Source: Gloeobacter morelensis MG652769
Lineage (GTDB): Bacteria > Cyanobacteriota > Cyanobacteriia > Gloeobacterales > Gloeobacteraceae
Direction: 5' to 3'
Length of the DNA stretch: 64,000 nt
Assembly: GCF_021018745.1 (NCBI RefSeq)
Contig: NZ_CP063845.1
Coordinates: 558,001-622,000 of the forward strand
The translations under genes were made by a program, and so were the position numbers. The notes below the pieces were generated by a model. That model saw nothing but the letters and a program-made list of their open reading frames with translations. It searched no databases and was not told the origin of the DNA. Position 1 is the first letter of the stretch, and every line of letters starts with the position of its first letter. This document shows positions 25,962 through 38,475 of this stretch, piece after piece.

Positions 25962-26645
25962 TTACAGTGTCGGCGTTGGCAGCAGGGGAGCAAGCCACAT
26001 TTGCACAGTCACATCCCAGCCCAACAGCATCGCCAGAGCCGTCGCAGCCACCGCCGCTCCCCCGATCCGCTGCAACAGCTCGCCTTGGGCGCGCAACCCC
26101 AGTAGCTGAGCGCTCAGGTAACGGCCGCCGTAGGCGAAGACCAGCATCGGTACCGCCGCTCCCAAGCCGTAGACCAGCAGCAGGCCGAAAGCTCCCGCCG
26201 GTTGTCCCCCCACCGCCGCCAGGGTCAAGATCGAACCGAGCACCGGTCCGGCGCAGGGAGTCCAGATCAAGCCAAGCTGGCTGCCTACCAGCAATTCCCC
26301 CCACAAGCCGTCCCGCCTGGGTTCCAGGGGCTGAAATCCCCCCAGGCGAGCCCACAGCCGGTGGCTCCACTCCGGCAAGAGGGCTGCAAGTCCCAGCACG
26401 AGCAACAGCGCGATGGCGGCGGTGCGCAGGAAACTTGCCAGCCCCGCCAACCACTCGGCGGTGACGCCCAACAAACTGCCCGCCAGGGCAAAACCGCCCA
26501 CCAGCCCAATCACCAGCGCCAGCGGCCCGAAGCGGTGCGAGCGCAGCGAGCGGCCCACCAGAATCGGCAACACCGGCAGAATACACGGTGAGAGCACGGT
26601 CAGCAAGCCACCGGCAAACGCCAGACCCAACGGTACAGCACCCAT
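25962..26645 (-). CDS. ccdA: CcdA-like transmembrane thiol transporter
   Basis: Six-helix membrane protein that passes reducing electrons from cytoplasmic thioredoxin across the membrane. The paired redox cysteines are in LSPCILPVLPIL (helix 1) and TPCAGPVLGSIL (helix 4), as in CcdA/DsbD. 227 residues, standard for the family. AGGAG lies 10 bases before ATG 26645. It follows a thioredoxin-like exported protein by about 76 bases; together they make a split DipZ/DsbD-like relay for disulfide reduction or cytochrome maturation. Confidence 0.9.
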   Translation of the reverse strand: MGAVPLGLAFAGGLLTVLSPCILPVLPILVGRSLRSHRFGPLALVIGLVGGFALAGSLLGVTAEWLAGLASFLRTAAIALLLVLGLAALLPEWSHRLWARLGGFQPLEPRRDGLWGELLVGSQLGLIWTPCAGPVLGSILTLAAVGGQPAGAFGLLLVYGLGAAVPMLVFAYGGRYLSAQLLGLRAQGELLQRIGGAAVAATALAMLLGWDVTVQMWLAPLLPTPTL

Positions 26646-26721
26646 GATCGTCGGCTCCTAAGAACGAAAGTCAGGAAAGTCGGCGGACCGGTCCCCTGCA
26701 AAAGGGGGGGGGCCGACCCTC

Positions 26722-27294
26722 CTAGGCGTCAAGCAGCGTGCGGATCGCCTGCTCGGTAGCCTCGTAGGCTCCCTCGCCGATGTGGTCGTAGCGCAAGCGG
26801 CCCTGGCGATCGGCCAGGAACAGGTGCGGCCAGTACTCGTTGTTGTAAGCTTTCCAGGTGGCAAAGCGGTTGTCTACGGCGTTCGCATAGGTGATGCGGT
26901 GCTGCTCCATCGCCCGCCGGATATTCTCGATATCGCGCTCGTAGGCAAATTCGGGCGTATGGACGCCCACAACCCGCAGCCCCCGCGCAGCGTAGGTTTC
27001 GTGCCAGCGCACGACGTAGGGCAGGGTGCGCTGGCAGTTGATGCAGGCAAAAGTCCAGATGTGCACCAGAACGACATTACCTTTTAGATCCGCGACTGTG
27101 AGCGGTTTGGGCGTGTTCAACCACCGGGTGATACCTGCAAATTCGGGCAGTGGCCCGCGCAGGGGTAAGGGCGGAGCGGAGCCGGTCTCCATCGCCCGAA
27201 CAGGGGTCGAATCACCCCACAGCCGCATACTCGCGGCGGCTCCGGCTCCCAAGAACCCCAGCAGGGCGCGGCGGCTGGTCGGTGCGTTTTTCAT
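26722..27294 (-). CDS. Thioredoxin-like exported redoxin (DipZ/TlpA type) with Tat-like signal
   Basis: Extracytoplasmic thioredoxin-fold protein. The redox centre is FACINCQRTLPYV (Cys-Ile-Asn-Cys), as in DipZ-type domains rather than the CPPC of TlpA. The start at 27294 (MKNAPTSRRALLGFLGAGA) has AGGAG 11 bases upstream and begins with a twin-arginine-like SRRALLG, so Tat export is possible. About 190 residues. The matching CcdA gene lies directly downstream. A run of nine G (on the plus strand) sits in the gap between them. Confidence 0.86.
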   Translation of the reverse strand: MKNAPTSRRALLGFLGAGAAASMRLWGDSTPVRAMETGSAPPLPLRGPLPEFAGITRWLNTPKPLTVADLKGNVVLVHIWTFACINCQRTLPYVVRWHETYAARGLRVVGVHTPEFAYERDIENIRRAMEQHRITYANAVDNRFATWKAYNNEYWPHLFLADRQGRLRYDHIGEGAYEATEQAIRTLLDA

Positions 27295-27357
27295 AAGCGA
27301 GCTTCTCCTGCATGCCAACCGGATTACGCAGAAGCGCCGCGCTCGGATTGCCCCGCG

Positions 27358-28464
27358 CTACGGTACGGGTGCCACCTCGCAGAAGACTTTGATGGCGCCT
27401 TTGGCTTCGGTGAGGGTGCTGAGCAGTTCGGCGTAATTTTCCAGCCCCCGGACCGGGTGGGTGAGCAGCTTCGCAAGCCAGCCGGGCCACTGCAGCTCGG
27501 CCTGGGAAAAATCTTTGACGCCCATCTCGAAGTACTCGCGGTTGGCGTTGACGGTGCCCACCACGACCTTGTTGCCCAGCACAAAGCCCAGGTTGATCTT
27601 GTCGGCAGGAATTTCGATGCTGCGCCCGCCGCCGGTGACGCTGGAGAGCACCAGCACCCCATTTTTGCCCAATAGTCCCATCGCCTCAAAGACCAGGGGG
27701 GCGTAGCCGGTGGCCTCGAAGATGAGATCGAAAGGACCGTGATCGCGCGAGGCGTCCATCAAACTCACGTCCTGGCTGCTGTGATAGCAGCCGCCAATCG
27801 ATGCGATCAGTTCGGAATTCAGGTAGGGCGGGCGGGTGCGCGCGAAAGTACAGACTTCGAGGCCCCTGAGGCGCAGCGCGAGGGTGGCCAGCAGTCCGAT
27901 CGTGCCCGCCCCCAGCACCGCCGCGCGTCGGGGCTGCCAGATCCTCAGTCGCCGCTGGATTTCGTAGGCCTGGTGGATGCCCTTTTCGATGACGCTCGCC
28001 GGTTCGAGGAGCACCCCGACTTGCTTCAGGCCCTGGGGCACTTTGACGATGTACTCGGGCTCATCGACGTAGTACTCGGTGAGATAGCCGTGGCGCAGGT
28101 TGATCCCCCGCTCGTAGTACGTGTCGTCGAGGGTCATATCATAGAGGCCGATTTTGTCGTAGAGGCTGTTTCCGGGGCGGCGGACGGTAGCGACGACGAA
28201 GTCGCCGGGGGCCAGTGCATGCACGTTCGACCCGACCGCTTCGACGATGCCGAAGCTCTCATGACCGGTCACCAGAAAATCGCATCCGGGCGGGGCGACG
28301 CCGTACTCGGCGGCGTTGATCTCCTTATCGGTGCCGTCGACGCCGACGCGCAGCACCCGCACGAGCACCCCCCGGCCACCGGGGATGTCCTCGACATGGG
28401 GCTTGGGCAATTCGGCCAGGTGCATGCTGTCGGGTTGGCCGGGAATTACAGCGATTGCTTTCAT
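27358..28464 (-). CDS. Glucose 1-dehydrogenase (medium-chain, zinc, archaeal type)
   Basis: NAD(P)-dependent enzyme oxidising glucose to gluconolactone. Family marks are [16 protein letters not shown] near the N-terminus, [13 protein letters not shown] (zinc/substrate site), [18 protein letters not shown], the Rossmann loop [18 protein letters not shown] and [14 protein letters not shown], as in the glucose dehydrogenases with a dedicated C-terminal domain. 368 residues, intact. It starts 38 bases after a GH63-type glucosidase, so the pair probably turns a glucosyl compound into glucose and then gluconate. Confidence 0.88.
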   Translation of the reverse strand: MKAIAVIPGQPDSMHLAELPKPHVEDIPGGRGVLVRVLRVGVDGTDKEINAAEYGVAPPGCDFLVTGHESFGIVEAVGSNVHALAPGDFVVATVRRPGNSLYDKIGLYDMTLDDTYYERGINLRHGYLTEYYVDEPEYIVKVPQGLKQVGVLLEPASVIEKGIHQAYEIQRRLRIWQPRRAAVLGAGTIGLLATLALRLRGLEVCTFARTRPPYLNSELIASIGGCYHSSQDVSLMDASRDHGPFDLIFEATGYAPLVFEAMGLLGKNGVLVLSSVTGGGRSIEIPADKINLGFVLGNKVVVGTVNANREYFEMGVKDFSQAELQWPGWLAKLLTHPVRGLENYAELLSTLTEAKGAIKVFCEVAPVP

Positions 28465-28502
28465 GGACGTGGGTTCCTGAAATTGGCAGTGGGTAAAAAG
28501 GC

Positions 28503-31172
<2,670 letters not shown>

Positions 31173-31445
31173 CTGCTTCTTTGCCGCCAGCGAGGGTTTC
31201 GATTCAGATACGGTCGGGCAGTGCCGCCGGATGAACAGCGCTCGGCGACACCTGGGACAATACCGCGGTGGGCTGCCACACCCGAAGCCGCACCAGAGCG
31301 TCAAAAGTAACAGCAAAGACAAAAACCGGCGCCGGGCGACGGCCGTGGGCTGCCTCCGTATGTGTGGGAATCTTTACCGGCCGGACCTGTCCGGCACGGG
31401 AAGAGTAGGATAAGGGCGAGCGATTGTGCTGGGGATCTGCACTCC

Positions 31446-32123
31446 ATGTCCGCCCATATCCTGCTGGTCGAAGACGAACAGAAGCTGGCGCGCTTTGTGG
31501 AGTTGGAACTGGCGAGCGAAGGCTACCGCGTCAGTGTCGCGGGCGACGGCATCGCCGGGTTGACGGCGGCGCGCGAATCGACCCCCGACTTGATCTTGCT
31601 CGACTGGGAGATGCCGGGCATTTCGGGCCTGGAGGTCTGCCGTCGCTTGCGCAGCACCGGCAACCGGGTGCCGGTGATCTTTCTTACCGGCCGGGACGCG
31701 GTGGGCGACCGGGTGATGGGTCTGGACTCGGGGGCCGACGATTATCTGAGCAAGCCCTTCAGCATCGAGGAGTTGCTCGCCCGCATCCGCGCCCGCCTGC
31801 GCGCCGTCCAGGAGCCCAAGACCGGTGCGCTCGCCTTTGAAGATATTCGCCTGAGCCGCCTGACGCGCGAAGTGCACCGGGGCGAGCGGGCCATCGACCT
31901 TACCCCCAAGGAGTTCGACCTGTTGGCCTACCTGCTGGAGCATCCCCGGCAGGTGATTACCAAGGGCAACATCCTGGAGCGGGTTTGGGGCTACGACTTT
32001 ATGGGGGATTCCAACATCGTCGAGGTCTACGTGCGCAACTTGCGCCTCAAGCTCGAAAAAGCGGGCGAAAAGCGCCTGCTGCAAACGCTGCGCGGCGTCG
32101 GCTATATCCTCAAAAGTGGCTGA
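31446..32123 (+). CDS. OmpR/PhoB-family response regulator
   Basis: Receiver domain (residues 1-118) with acidic pair Glu9-Asp10, phosphoacceptor Asp53 in LLDWEMPG, and the conserved Lys in YLSKPFS; then a winged-helix output domain ending VRNLRLKLEKAG and TLRGVGYIL. The start ATG 31446 (MSAHILLVEDE) opens directly into the receiver. It is read towards a histidine kinase gene on the other strand, 55 bases away, a convergent arrangement; the two may be partners, but this is not shown. Confidence 0.93.
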   Translation: MSAHILLVEDEQKLARFVELELASEGYRVSVAGDGIAGLTAARESTPDLILLDWEMPGISGLEVCRRLRSTGNRVPVIFLTGRDAVGDRVMGLDSGADDYLSKPFSIEELLARIRARLRAVQEPKTGALAFEDIRLSRLTREVHRGERAIDLTPKEFDLLAYLLEHPRQVITKGNILERVWGYDFMGDSNIVEVYVRNLRLKLEKAGEKRLLQTLRGVGYILKSG

Positions 32124-32178
32124 GGCGGCGTGGACAGGTGGGATACGCACTGCGGCCGCAATCGGATGAGCACCCTGT

Positions 32179-33426
32179 TCAGCAGGTAGTCAGGCGCACT
32201 TGCGCCGTCGTTCCTTGCGCCGCCGTCGAATGGAAGGTCAATTCGCCCCGGTGCGCTTCGACGATGCGCCGGACGATCGCAAGGCCCAGCCCGGTCCCCG
32301 AGGCCCGGGTGGAAAAAAAAGGTTCCCCAAGGCGCGGCAGGATCTCCGGAGCAATCGGTTCGCCACCGTTGTGCACAGATATCCGCACACAACCCGGCTC
32401 GCTCCAATCGAGCGCCAGGCGGACTGGCTCGCCGGGAGGTGACGCTTCGCAGGCGTTGCGGCCGAGGTTGACCAGCGCCTGCTTGAGCTTGTCGCGGTCG
32501 CCCATGGCCCGTGCCGACGCACCCGTGCCGGTGCACTGGACGGGTTGTCCCTGCAGGTGCAACTCCTCGGCGACCTCCTGCACCAGGGCGGTCAAATCGA
32601 CCGCCTCCAGCTGGAGGGCCTGGGGCCGCGCGTACATGAGAATTTCCTGGAGCAGCCGCTCCAGCCGTCCGACTTCGCCCGACGCCAAGTCCAGGTACTC
32701 CCTGTAGGCCGCGCTCAGGGCCAGGGTCTGTAATCGCCGCAGCACCCCGGCAATTGTGGTGAGGGGGTTGCGAATCTCGTGGGCGATCGAGGCGGCAAAT
32801 TCACCGATGGCCGCGAGGCGTTCGCGCTCCACCAGTTGTGCCTGGGCGGCCCGCAGTTGTTCGGTGCGCTGGTGCACTTCCGTTTCCAGGTGGCTATGAA
32901 AGCGGCGTTCGCGCTCGTAGAGGTGGTAGTTGTCGAGGACGATGGCCGCCCGCTCGGCAAACATCTCCACAATCCGGATCTCCCCATCCTCGAAGCTGCG
33001 CGGCTGACGATGAAAAGAGCAGATGGTGCCAATGACCTGCCCCTGGGGCGTGCGCAGGGGAATGCCCAGATAGGAGCGGTAGCCGGGTGGGCCGCAGCCG
33101 TACTCCGGATGCTGTTCGACATCGTTCACCACCAGCGAGTGGCCATGTGCCACGACATAGCCGGTCAAAAGCCCGTGCAGCGAGTAGCTCTGGCCGACCG
33201 CGCCGGCATCCAGGCTGCTGGCCACCACCTGCTCGACATCGTCCTCGCAGAAGGTGACCACCGACCAGTCGACACCGACCAGTTCGCTGACCCCGCTTGC
33301 GATCGTCTGTAAATAATCGCCCAAGTTCCCCGTGCGGTAGCTCAGAGCGTGCAGGATCTCCAGCAGGCGCTCGGCATTGTGCCAGGTCTTCGTGTTCGCC
33401 AAGGACATCTCCATCGTCCGGTGCAA
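32179..33426 (-). CDS. GAF-domain sensor histidine kinase
   Basis: Cytosolic histidine kinase of 415 residues. A GAF domain spans about 20-170 (ending SFEDGEIRIVEMFAERAAIVL), followed by a coiled-coil linker, the HisKA helix with His216 in ASIAHEIRNPLT, and the ATP-binding domain with the N box NLGRNACEA, then PFFSTRASGTGLGLAIVRR. There is no membrane segment, so it senses a cytoplasmic signal. The GAF domain keeps a cysteine in EYGCGPPGYRSYLG, but bilin attachment is not supported by a CH-type motif. It may pair with the convergent OmpR regulator. Confidence 0.92.
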   Translation of the reverse strand: MHRTMEMSLANTKTWHNAERLLEILHALSYRTGNLGDYLQTIASGVSELVGVDWSVVTFCEDDVEQVVASSLDAGAVGQSYSLHGLLTGYVVAHGHSLVVNDVEQHPEYGCGPPGYRSYLGIPLRTPQGQVIGTICSFHRQPRSFEDGEIRIVEMFAERAAIVLDNYHLYERERRFHSHLETEVHQRTEQLRAAQAQLVERERLAAIGEFAASIAHEIRNPLTTIAGVLRRLQTLALSAAYREYLDLASGEVGRLERLLQEILMYARPQALQLEAVDLTALVQEVAEELHLQGQPVQCTGTGASARAMGDRDKLKQALVNLGRNACEASPPGEPVRLALDWSEPGCVRISVHNGGEPIAPEILPRLGEPFFSTRASGTGLGLAIVRRIVEAHRGELTFHSTAAQGTTAQVRLTTC

Positions 33427-33593
33427 GCTGAATTTTTCCTGAATTATGGCTTGAACCCGGCTGAATTGAAGACAAGTTTCATTTCAGGTAATTTTTCGCA
33501 TTTGTTCTAGAAATGCTTCAGAAATGATCAGACCCGCGGCGCATGCTTGTAGCTGAAACAGGTGCTGCCTCAGGCACCTGGAGGAGGCCTGAA

Positions 33594-34154
33594 ATGTATT
33601 GTCCTCCCATCCCCGAGCCGGCCGCCGCTCCGTCGCTTCCGCTTTTCGCTTGCCAGTGCAAAGTTGCGGCTGAAGTTTATTTGCAATACCGGGATCTTGT
33701 TTTTCGCACCGCCTTTCGCCTACTGAATGATTTTCAAGAAGCAGAAGATTTGACCCAGGATATTTTCGTCGGGCTGCTGCAACGCTACACCTACGACCCC
33801 GCCCGCGGTTCGCTGGTTTGTTTTTTGCGCACCCTGACCCGCTCGCGGGCTATCGATCTGTTGCGCTCCCAGGTGAGCCGCCGCCGCAGCCAGCAGCGCC
33901 ACGGCAAAAGCCTCGCAGCCGAGAGTCGGCCGTGTTTGCTGGAGGGGCTCTCCCTGCAGGAGCGCTCCGAGCAACTCCTTGAGGCGATGGACAAGCTGCC
34001 CCTTCGCTGGCGTCTCGTGCTCGAACTGGCTTACTTCGGCGGCCTCAGCCAGGTGCAGATCGCCGCAAAAATCGGCGCTCCCCTGGGTACGGTCAAAAGC
34101 TGGGCGCGCTTCGGACAGCAACACCTGCGCCGGTTGCTTGCCGATCGTCTTTGA
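33594..34154 (+). CDS. ECF-type sigma factor
   Basis: Extracytoplasmic-function sigma-70 factor. Region 2 is seen in YRDLVFRTAFRLLNDFQEAEDLTQ with IFVGLLQRY, then RSRAIDLLRSQ. Region 4 is LPLRWRLVLELAYFGGLSQVQI followed by GTVKSWARFGQQHLRRLL. ATG 33594 has a strong GGAGGAGG ribosome site; the earlier ATG 33543 has none. 186 residues. No anti-sigma factor gene is adjacent, so its control is unclear. A broken GMC oxidoreductase follows. Confidence 0.9.
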   Translation: MYCPPIPEPAAAPSLPLFACQCKVAAEVYLQYRDLVFRTAFRLLNDFQEAEDLTQDIFVGLLQRYTYDPARGSLVCFLRTLTRSRAIDLLRSQVSRRRSQQRHGKSLAAESRPCLLEGLSLQERSEQLLEAMDKLPLRWRLVLELAYFGGLSQVQIAAKIGAPLGTVKSWARFGQQHLRRLLADRL

Positions 34155-34263
34155 TGCAAAGTACCCGCCAGACCTCCCTAATCATCCATCGGCGGCGGTC
34201 TTGCGTATCTAGGGTGTGACTTGCCTGTCCGATGCAGCGAGTGCACTTGCGAGGAGACGGACC

Positions 34264-35016
34264 ATGCCTGAGCAAGCTTACGACGCGATTATTGTCGGTA
34301 CCGGCGCCGGGGGAGGCACCCTGGCCTACCGGCTTGCGGCCGGCGGTTTGAAGATTTTGATTGTGGAGCGCGGTCCTTTTTTGCCCCGCGAGAAAGCCAA
34401 CTGGGACACCCAGACCGTTTTTGACTCGAGCCGCTACCACAACCCCGAAGTCTGGTACGACAAAGACGGCGGCGAGATCCGCCCCGGGATGAGCTACTTC
34501 GTGGGCGGCAACACCAAAGTCTACGGCGCGGCGCTGTTTCGTCTGCGCGCACGGGATTTTGAACGGGTGGAACACCGGGGCGGCCTCTCGCCGGAGTGGC
34601 CGCTCAAGTACCGGGATTTCGAGCCTTATTACACCGAGGCCGAGCAACTCTACCAGGTGCACGGCAAAAGCGGCCTCGATCCGACCGAGCCGCCCCGCAC
34701 GGGCGAGTATCCTTATGCGGCGGTCAGCCACGAGCCGCGCATCCAGGAGGTTTGCGAGGCGCTCGAAGCGCGCGGGCTGCACCCGTACCACACCCCGCTC
34801 GGCATCCGTCTCAACGAGGTGCAGCGCCACCTGGGGGCGTGCATCCGCTGCGACACCTGCGACGGGTTTCCCTGCCTGGTGCAGGCCAAATCCGACGCCG
34901 AAATTTCGGCGGTGCGGCCAATCTTGCCCGAGGCCAACGTAAACTCTTCGACAGCGCCGGCGCGCTACTGGAGCCTACCTACATCCGGCGGCTGGATCGC
35001 TTCATGCACGAATTGA
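34264..35016 (+). pseudogene. GMC-type FAD oxidoreductase, 3' half missing
   Basis: The N-terminal FAD-binding part of a glucose-methanol-choline oxidoreductase: AIIVGTGAGGGTLAYRLAAGG, MSYFVGGNTKVYGAALFRLR, then ACIRCDTCDGFPCLVQAKSDAE. Such enzymes run about 500-560 residues; here homology stops at about residue 230 (PILPEANV) and the frame ends in unrelated residues at 35016. In another frame a different tail (EPTYIRRLDRFMHELTWMAQ) runs from about 34945 to 35072, apparently the end of another gene I cannot name. A deletion joined the two near 34945. The start is good: GAGGAG before ATG 34264. Confidence 0.78.
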
Positions 35017-35089
35017 CCTGGATGGCGCAGGCACTGCGCTTCGCGCGCGCCCAACTGGCGGTCGAAGGATAAGCGCAGCGCTTTTGCCC

Positions 35090-36280
35090 TTACGGCTCGA
35101 CCCAGCGGCCGTCGGATTTGATCAAATCGACCAGTTCCTCGACGCCGCGGTCTTCAGGCACCTTTTTGATCTCCTCGCGGCCCCGATACAGCGAGATCGT
35201 ACCGGGGGTCTTGCCCACATAACCATAATCGGCGTCGGCCATCTCACCGGGGCCGTTGACGATGCAGCCCATCACGGCGATGTTGAGGCCGGTGAGGTGC
35301 CGGGTCGCCTCGCGCACCCGGTGCAGGACGGTTTCGAGGTTAAACAGCGTCCGCCCGCAACTGGGGCAGGCCACGTACTCGACCATCGTCCGCCTGAGGC
35401 CCAGGGCCTGCAGGATACCGTAGCAGACCGGGATTTCTTTGAGCGGATCTTCGGTGAGCGAAACGCGAATCGTATCGCCAATGCCGTCGGCCAACAGCGT
35501 CGCGATCCCGGCGGTCGATTTGATGCGGCCGTACTCGCCGTCGCCCGCCTCGGTGACCCCGAGGTGAAAGGGATAGGGCATCCCCCGGGCGTCGAGCAGC
35601 TTGGCCGCCAGGCGGTAGACCGCGATCATCACCGGCACGCGCGAGGCTTTAAGAGAAATCACCAGATTGTGATAGCCCATTTGCTCGCAAATCTCGATAA
35701 ATTCGACGGCCGATTGGACCATACCCTCGGGGGTGTCGCCATAGGTATAGAGCATCCGCTCAGAGAGCGAGCCGTGGTTGACACCGATGCGCATCGCCTT
35801 ATCTTGGGCACCCAGGACATCCACCAGGGGCTTCAATTCCTCGCGGATCTGGGCGCGGGCGCGCTCGATGTCCTCGGCGGTGTAGTCGCCCAACCGCGCC
35901 CGTCGAAAAATGAACAAGCCCGGGTTGATGCGCACTTTGTCGACGTGGCGGGCCACCTCCAGGGCGATGGGACCGCCGTCGTGGTGGACGTCGGCGACCA
36001 GGGGGACCGGCTGGTAGGTGTCTTCGAGGGTCTTGCGGATGCGCTCGAGGGCGCGGGCGTGGGCCAGGCTCGGCACCGTCACCCGCACCAGCTCGCAGCC
36101 GGCTTTGTGCAGGGCGCGGATGGCCGCCACCGCCCCCGGGGTGTCGAGGGTATCCTCGTTGATCATCGATTGGACGACCACCGGGGCGTTGCCGCCGATG
36201 GTGACCGCCCCCACCTGCACCGGCCGGGTGACGCGGCGGGAGGGCAATAGGGTGGGAGTGACCGGGTCGAGGGTTTGCAT
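35090..36280 (-). CDS. ispG: 4-hydroxy-3-methylbut-2-enyl diphosphate synthase (ferredoxin-type)
   Basis: IspG/GcpE, the penultimate enzyme of the MEP isoprenoid pathway, a 4Fe-4S protein that in cyanobacteria takes electrons from ferredoxin. Typical features are [22 protein letters not shown] at the N-terminus, [22 protein letters not shown], and the cluster cysteines in [10 protein letters not shown] with the third in [18 protein letters not shown]. 396 residues, intact. It is divergent from a 2Fe-2S ferredoxin gene about 155 bases away, its plausible electron donor. Confidence 0.96.
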   Translation of the reverse strand: MQTLDPVTPTLLPSRRVTRPVQVGAVTIGGNAPVVVQSMINEDTLDTPGAVAAIRALHKAGCELVRVTVPSLAHARALERIRKTLEDTYQPVPLVADVHHDGGPIALEVARHVDKVRINPGLFIFRRARLGDYTAEDIERARAQIREELKPLVDVLGAQDKAMRIGVNHGSLSERMLYTYGDTPEGMVQSAVEFIEICEQMGYHNLVISLKASRVPVMIAVYRLAAKLLDARGMPYPFHLGVTEAGDGEYGRIKSTAGIATLLADGIGDTIRVSLTEDPLKEIPVCYGILQALGLRRTMVEYVACPSCGRTLFNLETVLHRVREATRHLTGLNIAVMGCIVNGPGEMADADYGYVGKTPGTISLYRGREEIKKVPEDRGVEELVDLIKSDGRWVEP

Positions 36281-36410
36281 GGTGAATAATGGGGCGCGCT
36301 GCTTTCAGATTGACACGATTTTGTCTGCGGATCAGGTGAGAAAAAATACCTAGAAACGCCCGGCGATCCCGATTAGGCTTATGGTACCTTGAGGAGTTGT
36401 GGCTTCTTAG

Positions 36411-36728
<318 letters not shown>

Positions 36729-36744
36729 GTTCTGCCGACCGGAG

Positions 36745-36776
36745 ACAGGGGAGAGCCGCATTCTCTTCCCTGTTTT
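36745..36776 (+). terminator. Rho-independent terminator of petF
   Basis: ACAGGGGAGAG and CTCTTCCCTGT pair over 11 positions with one G-T wobble around a seven-base loop, directly followed by TTTT and, after GGCA, a second T run. It may also serve the facing YtxH gene, which ends at 36784. Confidence 0.85.
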
Positions 36777-36783
36777 GGCATTT

Positions 36784-37119
36784 TTAAGGCTCGACAGCCG
36801 GTGTCGGTGGAACCGTCTGGCCGCTGTTGTCCGCCGTTGGCGAGGGCGGAGTCTGGACGGGTCTGCTGGCCTCGATCGCTTCGTTGAGCCTTGCAATCGT
36901 TTCATCGAGGCTGCTCCGGGCCGACTGCACCAGCCGGTCGACGCGTTGCTGGGCGTCCTCGGCCACTTCCTCGGCGGCTCCCGGTATGGTGGCGACCGAG
37001 CGCTTGAGGCGGCGGCGCGTCTCCTCTCCGGATAGTGGTGCCAGGAGCAACCCGAGCACACTACCCACGGCTGTGCCCAGCAAAAACCCGCCTACGAAGG
37101 CCCCGGTACCTCTAGCCAC
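36784..37119 (-). CDS. YtxH-domain small membrane-associated protein
   Basis: 111 residues: a glycine-rich hydrophobic N-terminus (GAFVGGFLLGTAVGSVLGLLLAP) with LSGEETRRRL, the YtxH signature, followed by a charged helical part and a proline-rich tail. It starts two bases after the stop of acsF on the same strand, so it is translated from the same message. Family members are linked to membrane or stress functions; a role around the cyclase is suggested only by position. Confidence 0.8.
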   Translation of the reverse strand: MARGTGAFVGGFLLGTAVGSVLGLLLAPLSGEETRRRLKRSVATIPGAAEEVAEDAQQRVDRLVQSARSSLDETIARLNEAIEASRPVQTPPSPTADNSGQTVPPTPAVEP

Positions 37120-37121
37120 CG

Positions 37122-38162
37122 TCAGCGCACCATCTCGGGGGCCGGGGGCGCCAAGGGCTTGAGCAAAAACAGTTGGGCAATGGTGCCGGCAAGGGCAGCC
37201 ATCACCGGTAGGCGGGCTAGAAGACCTTTCCCCGAGAGCGCCTCGAGCTGCAAATTTAAGTCCGCGCAGCGATCGAGATGGTGCTGGAAGCGGGGATTAT
37301 CCAGATCGAGAATCAGCGGAAAGACCTTGCCGCTATCGAGGTTGGTCTGGCGCAACACCTCCATCGCGTAGTGCGAGGCGTCAAGGCCGAGGGCGCTGTA
37401 GAGGTTGCGGGGCTTGCGGTCGTTGAGGTACATAGTCAGGCAGAACGACAGCAAGAAAAAGCGGATCCACAGCCGGTTGATCGGGCCTTTGAGCAGCTCC
37501 GGCTGGCTTTTGAGAATCAGTCCAAAAAAGTCGCCGTGGCGATTCTCGTCCTGGCACCAGCTCTTGAAGTAATTAAACAAGGGGTGGATACGGTTTTCAG
37601 GGTGGCGTTCAAGGTGCCGGAAGATGGCGATATAGCGCCAGTAGCCAATCTTCTCCGACAGATAGGTGGCATAGAAGATGAACTTGGGCTTGAAGAAGGT
37701 ATATTTTTTTTGCTTGGCAAGGTTCGACAGATCGAGGCCCAGGTTATAGTCGCCCATCGCCTTGTTCAAGAAACCGGCGTGGCGCGCTTCGTCGCGCGAC
37801 ATCGCTTTGAAGCACTCGGCGAGCAGCGGATTGGCCGCTTTGAGGCGGCGGGAAATTTCTTTGTAGAGCAAAAATCCCGAGAATTCGGAGGTGCAGGAGC
37901 GCTCTAAAAATTCGAGCATCAACGCGCGCCACTGCGGATCGATCTGGTGGGCCTGCTGTACAAAGCGCTCGTCGCGCTGGAAGTGCTCGCGGTTGTAATC
38001 GGCCTGAAATTCGGCGAGCATGGCCTCGAAGTCGGCTTCCATCGCCGAGATATCCAGTTTGGCCAGGGCTTCGAAGTCGGTTGTATAAAACCGGGGTGTG
38101 AGCAAAGTTTCCCGTCGCTCAGACTGGGATGCGGTGTTCGCCTCGCGCAATGCGTCTACCAT
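37122..38162 (-). CDS. acsF: Mg-protoporphyrin IX monomethyl ester oxidative cyclase
   Basis: Di-iron oxygenase (AcsF/ChlE/CHL27) that closes the fifth ring of chlorophyll using oxygen. The di-iron helices carry Glu and EXXH motifs in [31 protein letters not shown] and [37 protein letters not shown] is typical. 346 residues, intact. The YtxH gene is coupled downstream. It marks an oxygenic phototroph. Confidence 0.95.
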   Translation of the reverse strand: MVDALREANTASQSERRETLLTPRFYTTDFEALAKLDISAMEADFEAMLAEFQADYNREHFQRDERFVQQAHQIDPQWRALMLEFLERSCTSEFSGFLLYKEISRRLKAANPLLAECFKAMSRDEARHAGFLNKAMGDYNLGLDLSNLAKQKKYTFFKPKFIFYATYLSEKIGYWRYIAIFRHLERHPENRIHPLFNYFKSWCQDENRHGDFFGLILKSQPELLKGPINRLWIRFFLLSFCLTMYLNDRKPRNLYSALGLDASHYAMEVLRQTNLDSGKVFPLILDLDNPRFQHHLDRCADLNLQLEALSGKGLLARLPVMAALAGTIAQLFLLKPLAPPAPEMVR

Positions 38163-38270
38163 AATCTGCCCATATCGCTAGCACAATGGTAATCAGTCTA
38201 GCAGCAGCCTCGGGCAATTTTGAGCGCCGCTGTTGCAATGTTACGGAGCCTGCTCGGCCATCATAGAAGG

Positions 38271-38292
38271 GCGCGGTCGCCCGTGACCGCGC
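38271..38292. other. Perfect GC hairpin upstream of a small membrane protein gene
   Basis: GCGCGGTC and GACCGCGC form an exact eight-base stem around GCCCGT, between the divergent acsF and small-protein/GNAT genes. It could be a leader structure or a weak terminator; no long T run follows. Confidence 0.35.
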
Positions 38293-38325
38293 TTGTCGTC
38301 TTCTTTGTCGTCGGGTGCCCAGCCT

Positions 38326-38475
38326 ATGCGTGGCAATTTGCTCTTTTTTGCCGTTTTGATCGTGTTCGTATTCGCCCTGGTGCTGATGTCCTCGCGCGCC
38401 TTCTTGCCCGCAGATATGAAGGCACCGGCCCCAACGGATCCTGCCGCGTCCGTGCCTGCAAGCAGTGTGCCGTGA
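38326..38475 (+). CDS. Small single-helix membrane protein
   Basis: 49 residues: MRGN, a hydrophobic helix (LLFFAVLIVFVFALVLM), then a short proline- and alanine-rich tail ending VPASSVP. Its stop overlaps the GTG start of the following acetyltransferase (GTGA at 38472-38475), which supports both reading frames as real and coupled. I do not recognise the family. It is too short and simple to assign a role. Confidence 0.55.
   Translation: MRGNLLFFAVLIVFVFALVLMSSRAFLPADMKAPAPTDPAASVPASSVP

Noticed and set aside
38220-38471. Extended N-terminus of the GNAT protein
   Set aside because: Not GNAT-like, overlaps the small membrane protein in another frame, and a coupled GTG start at 38472 explains the gene better.
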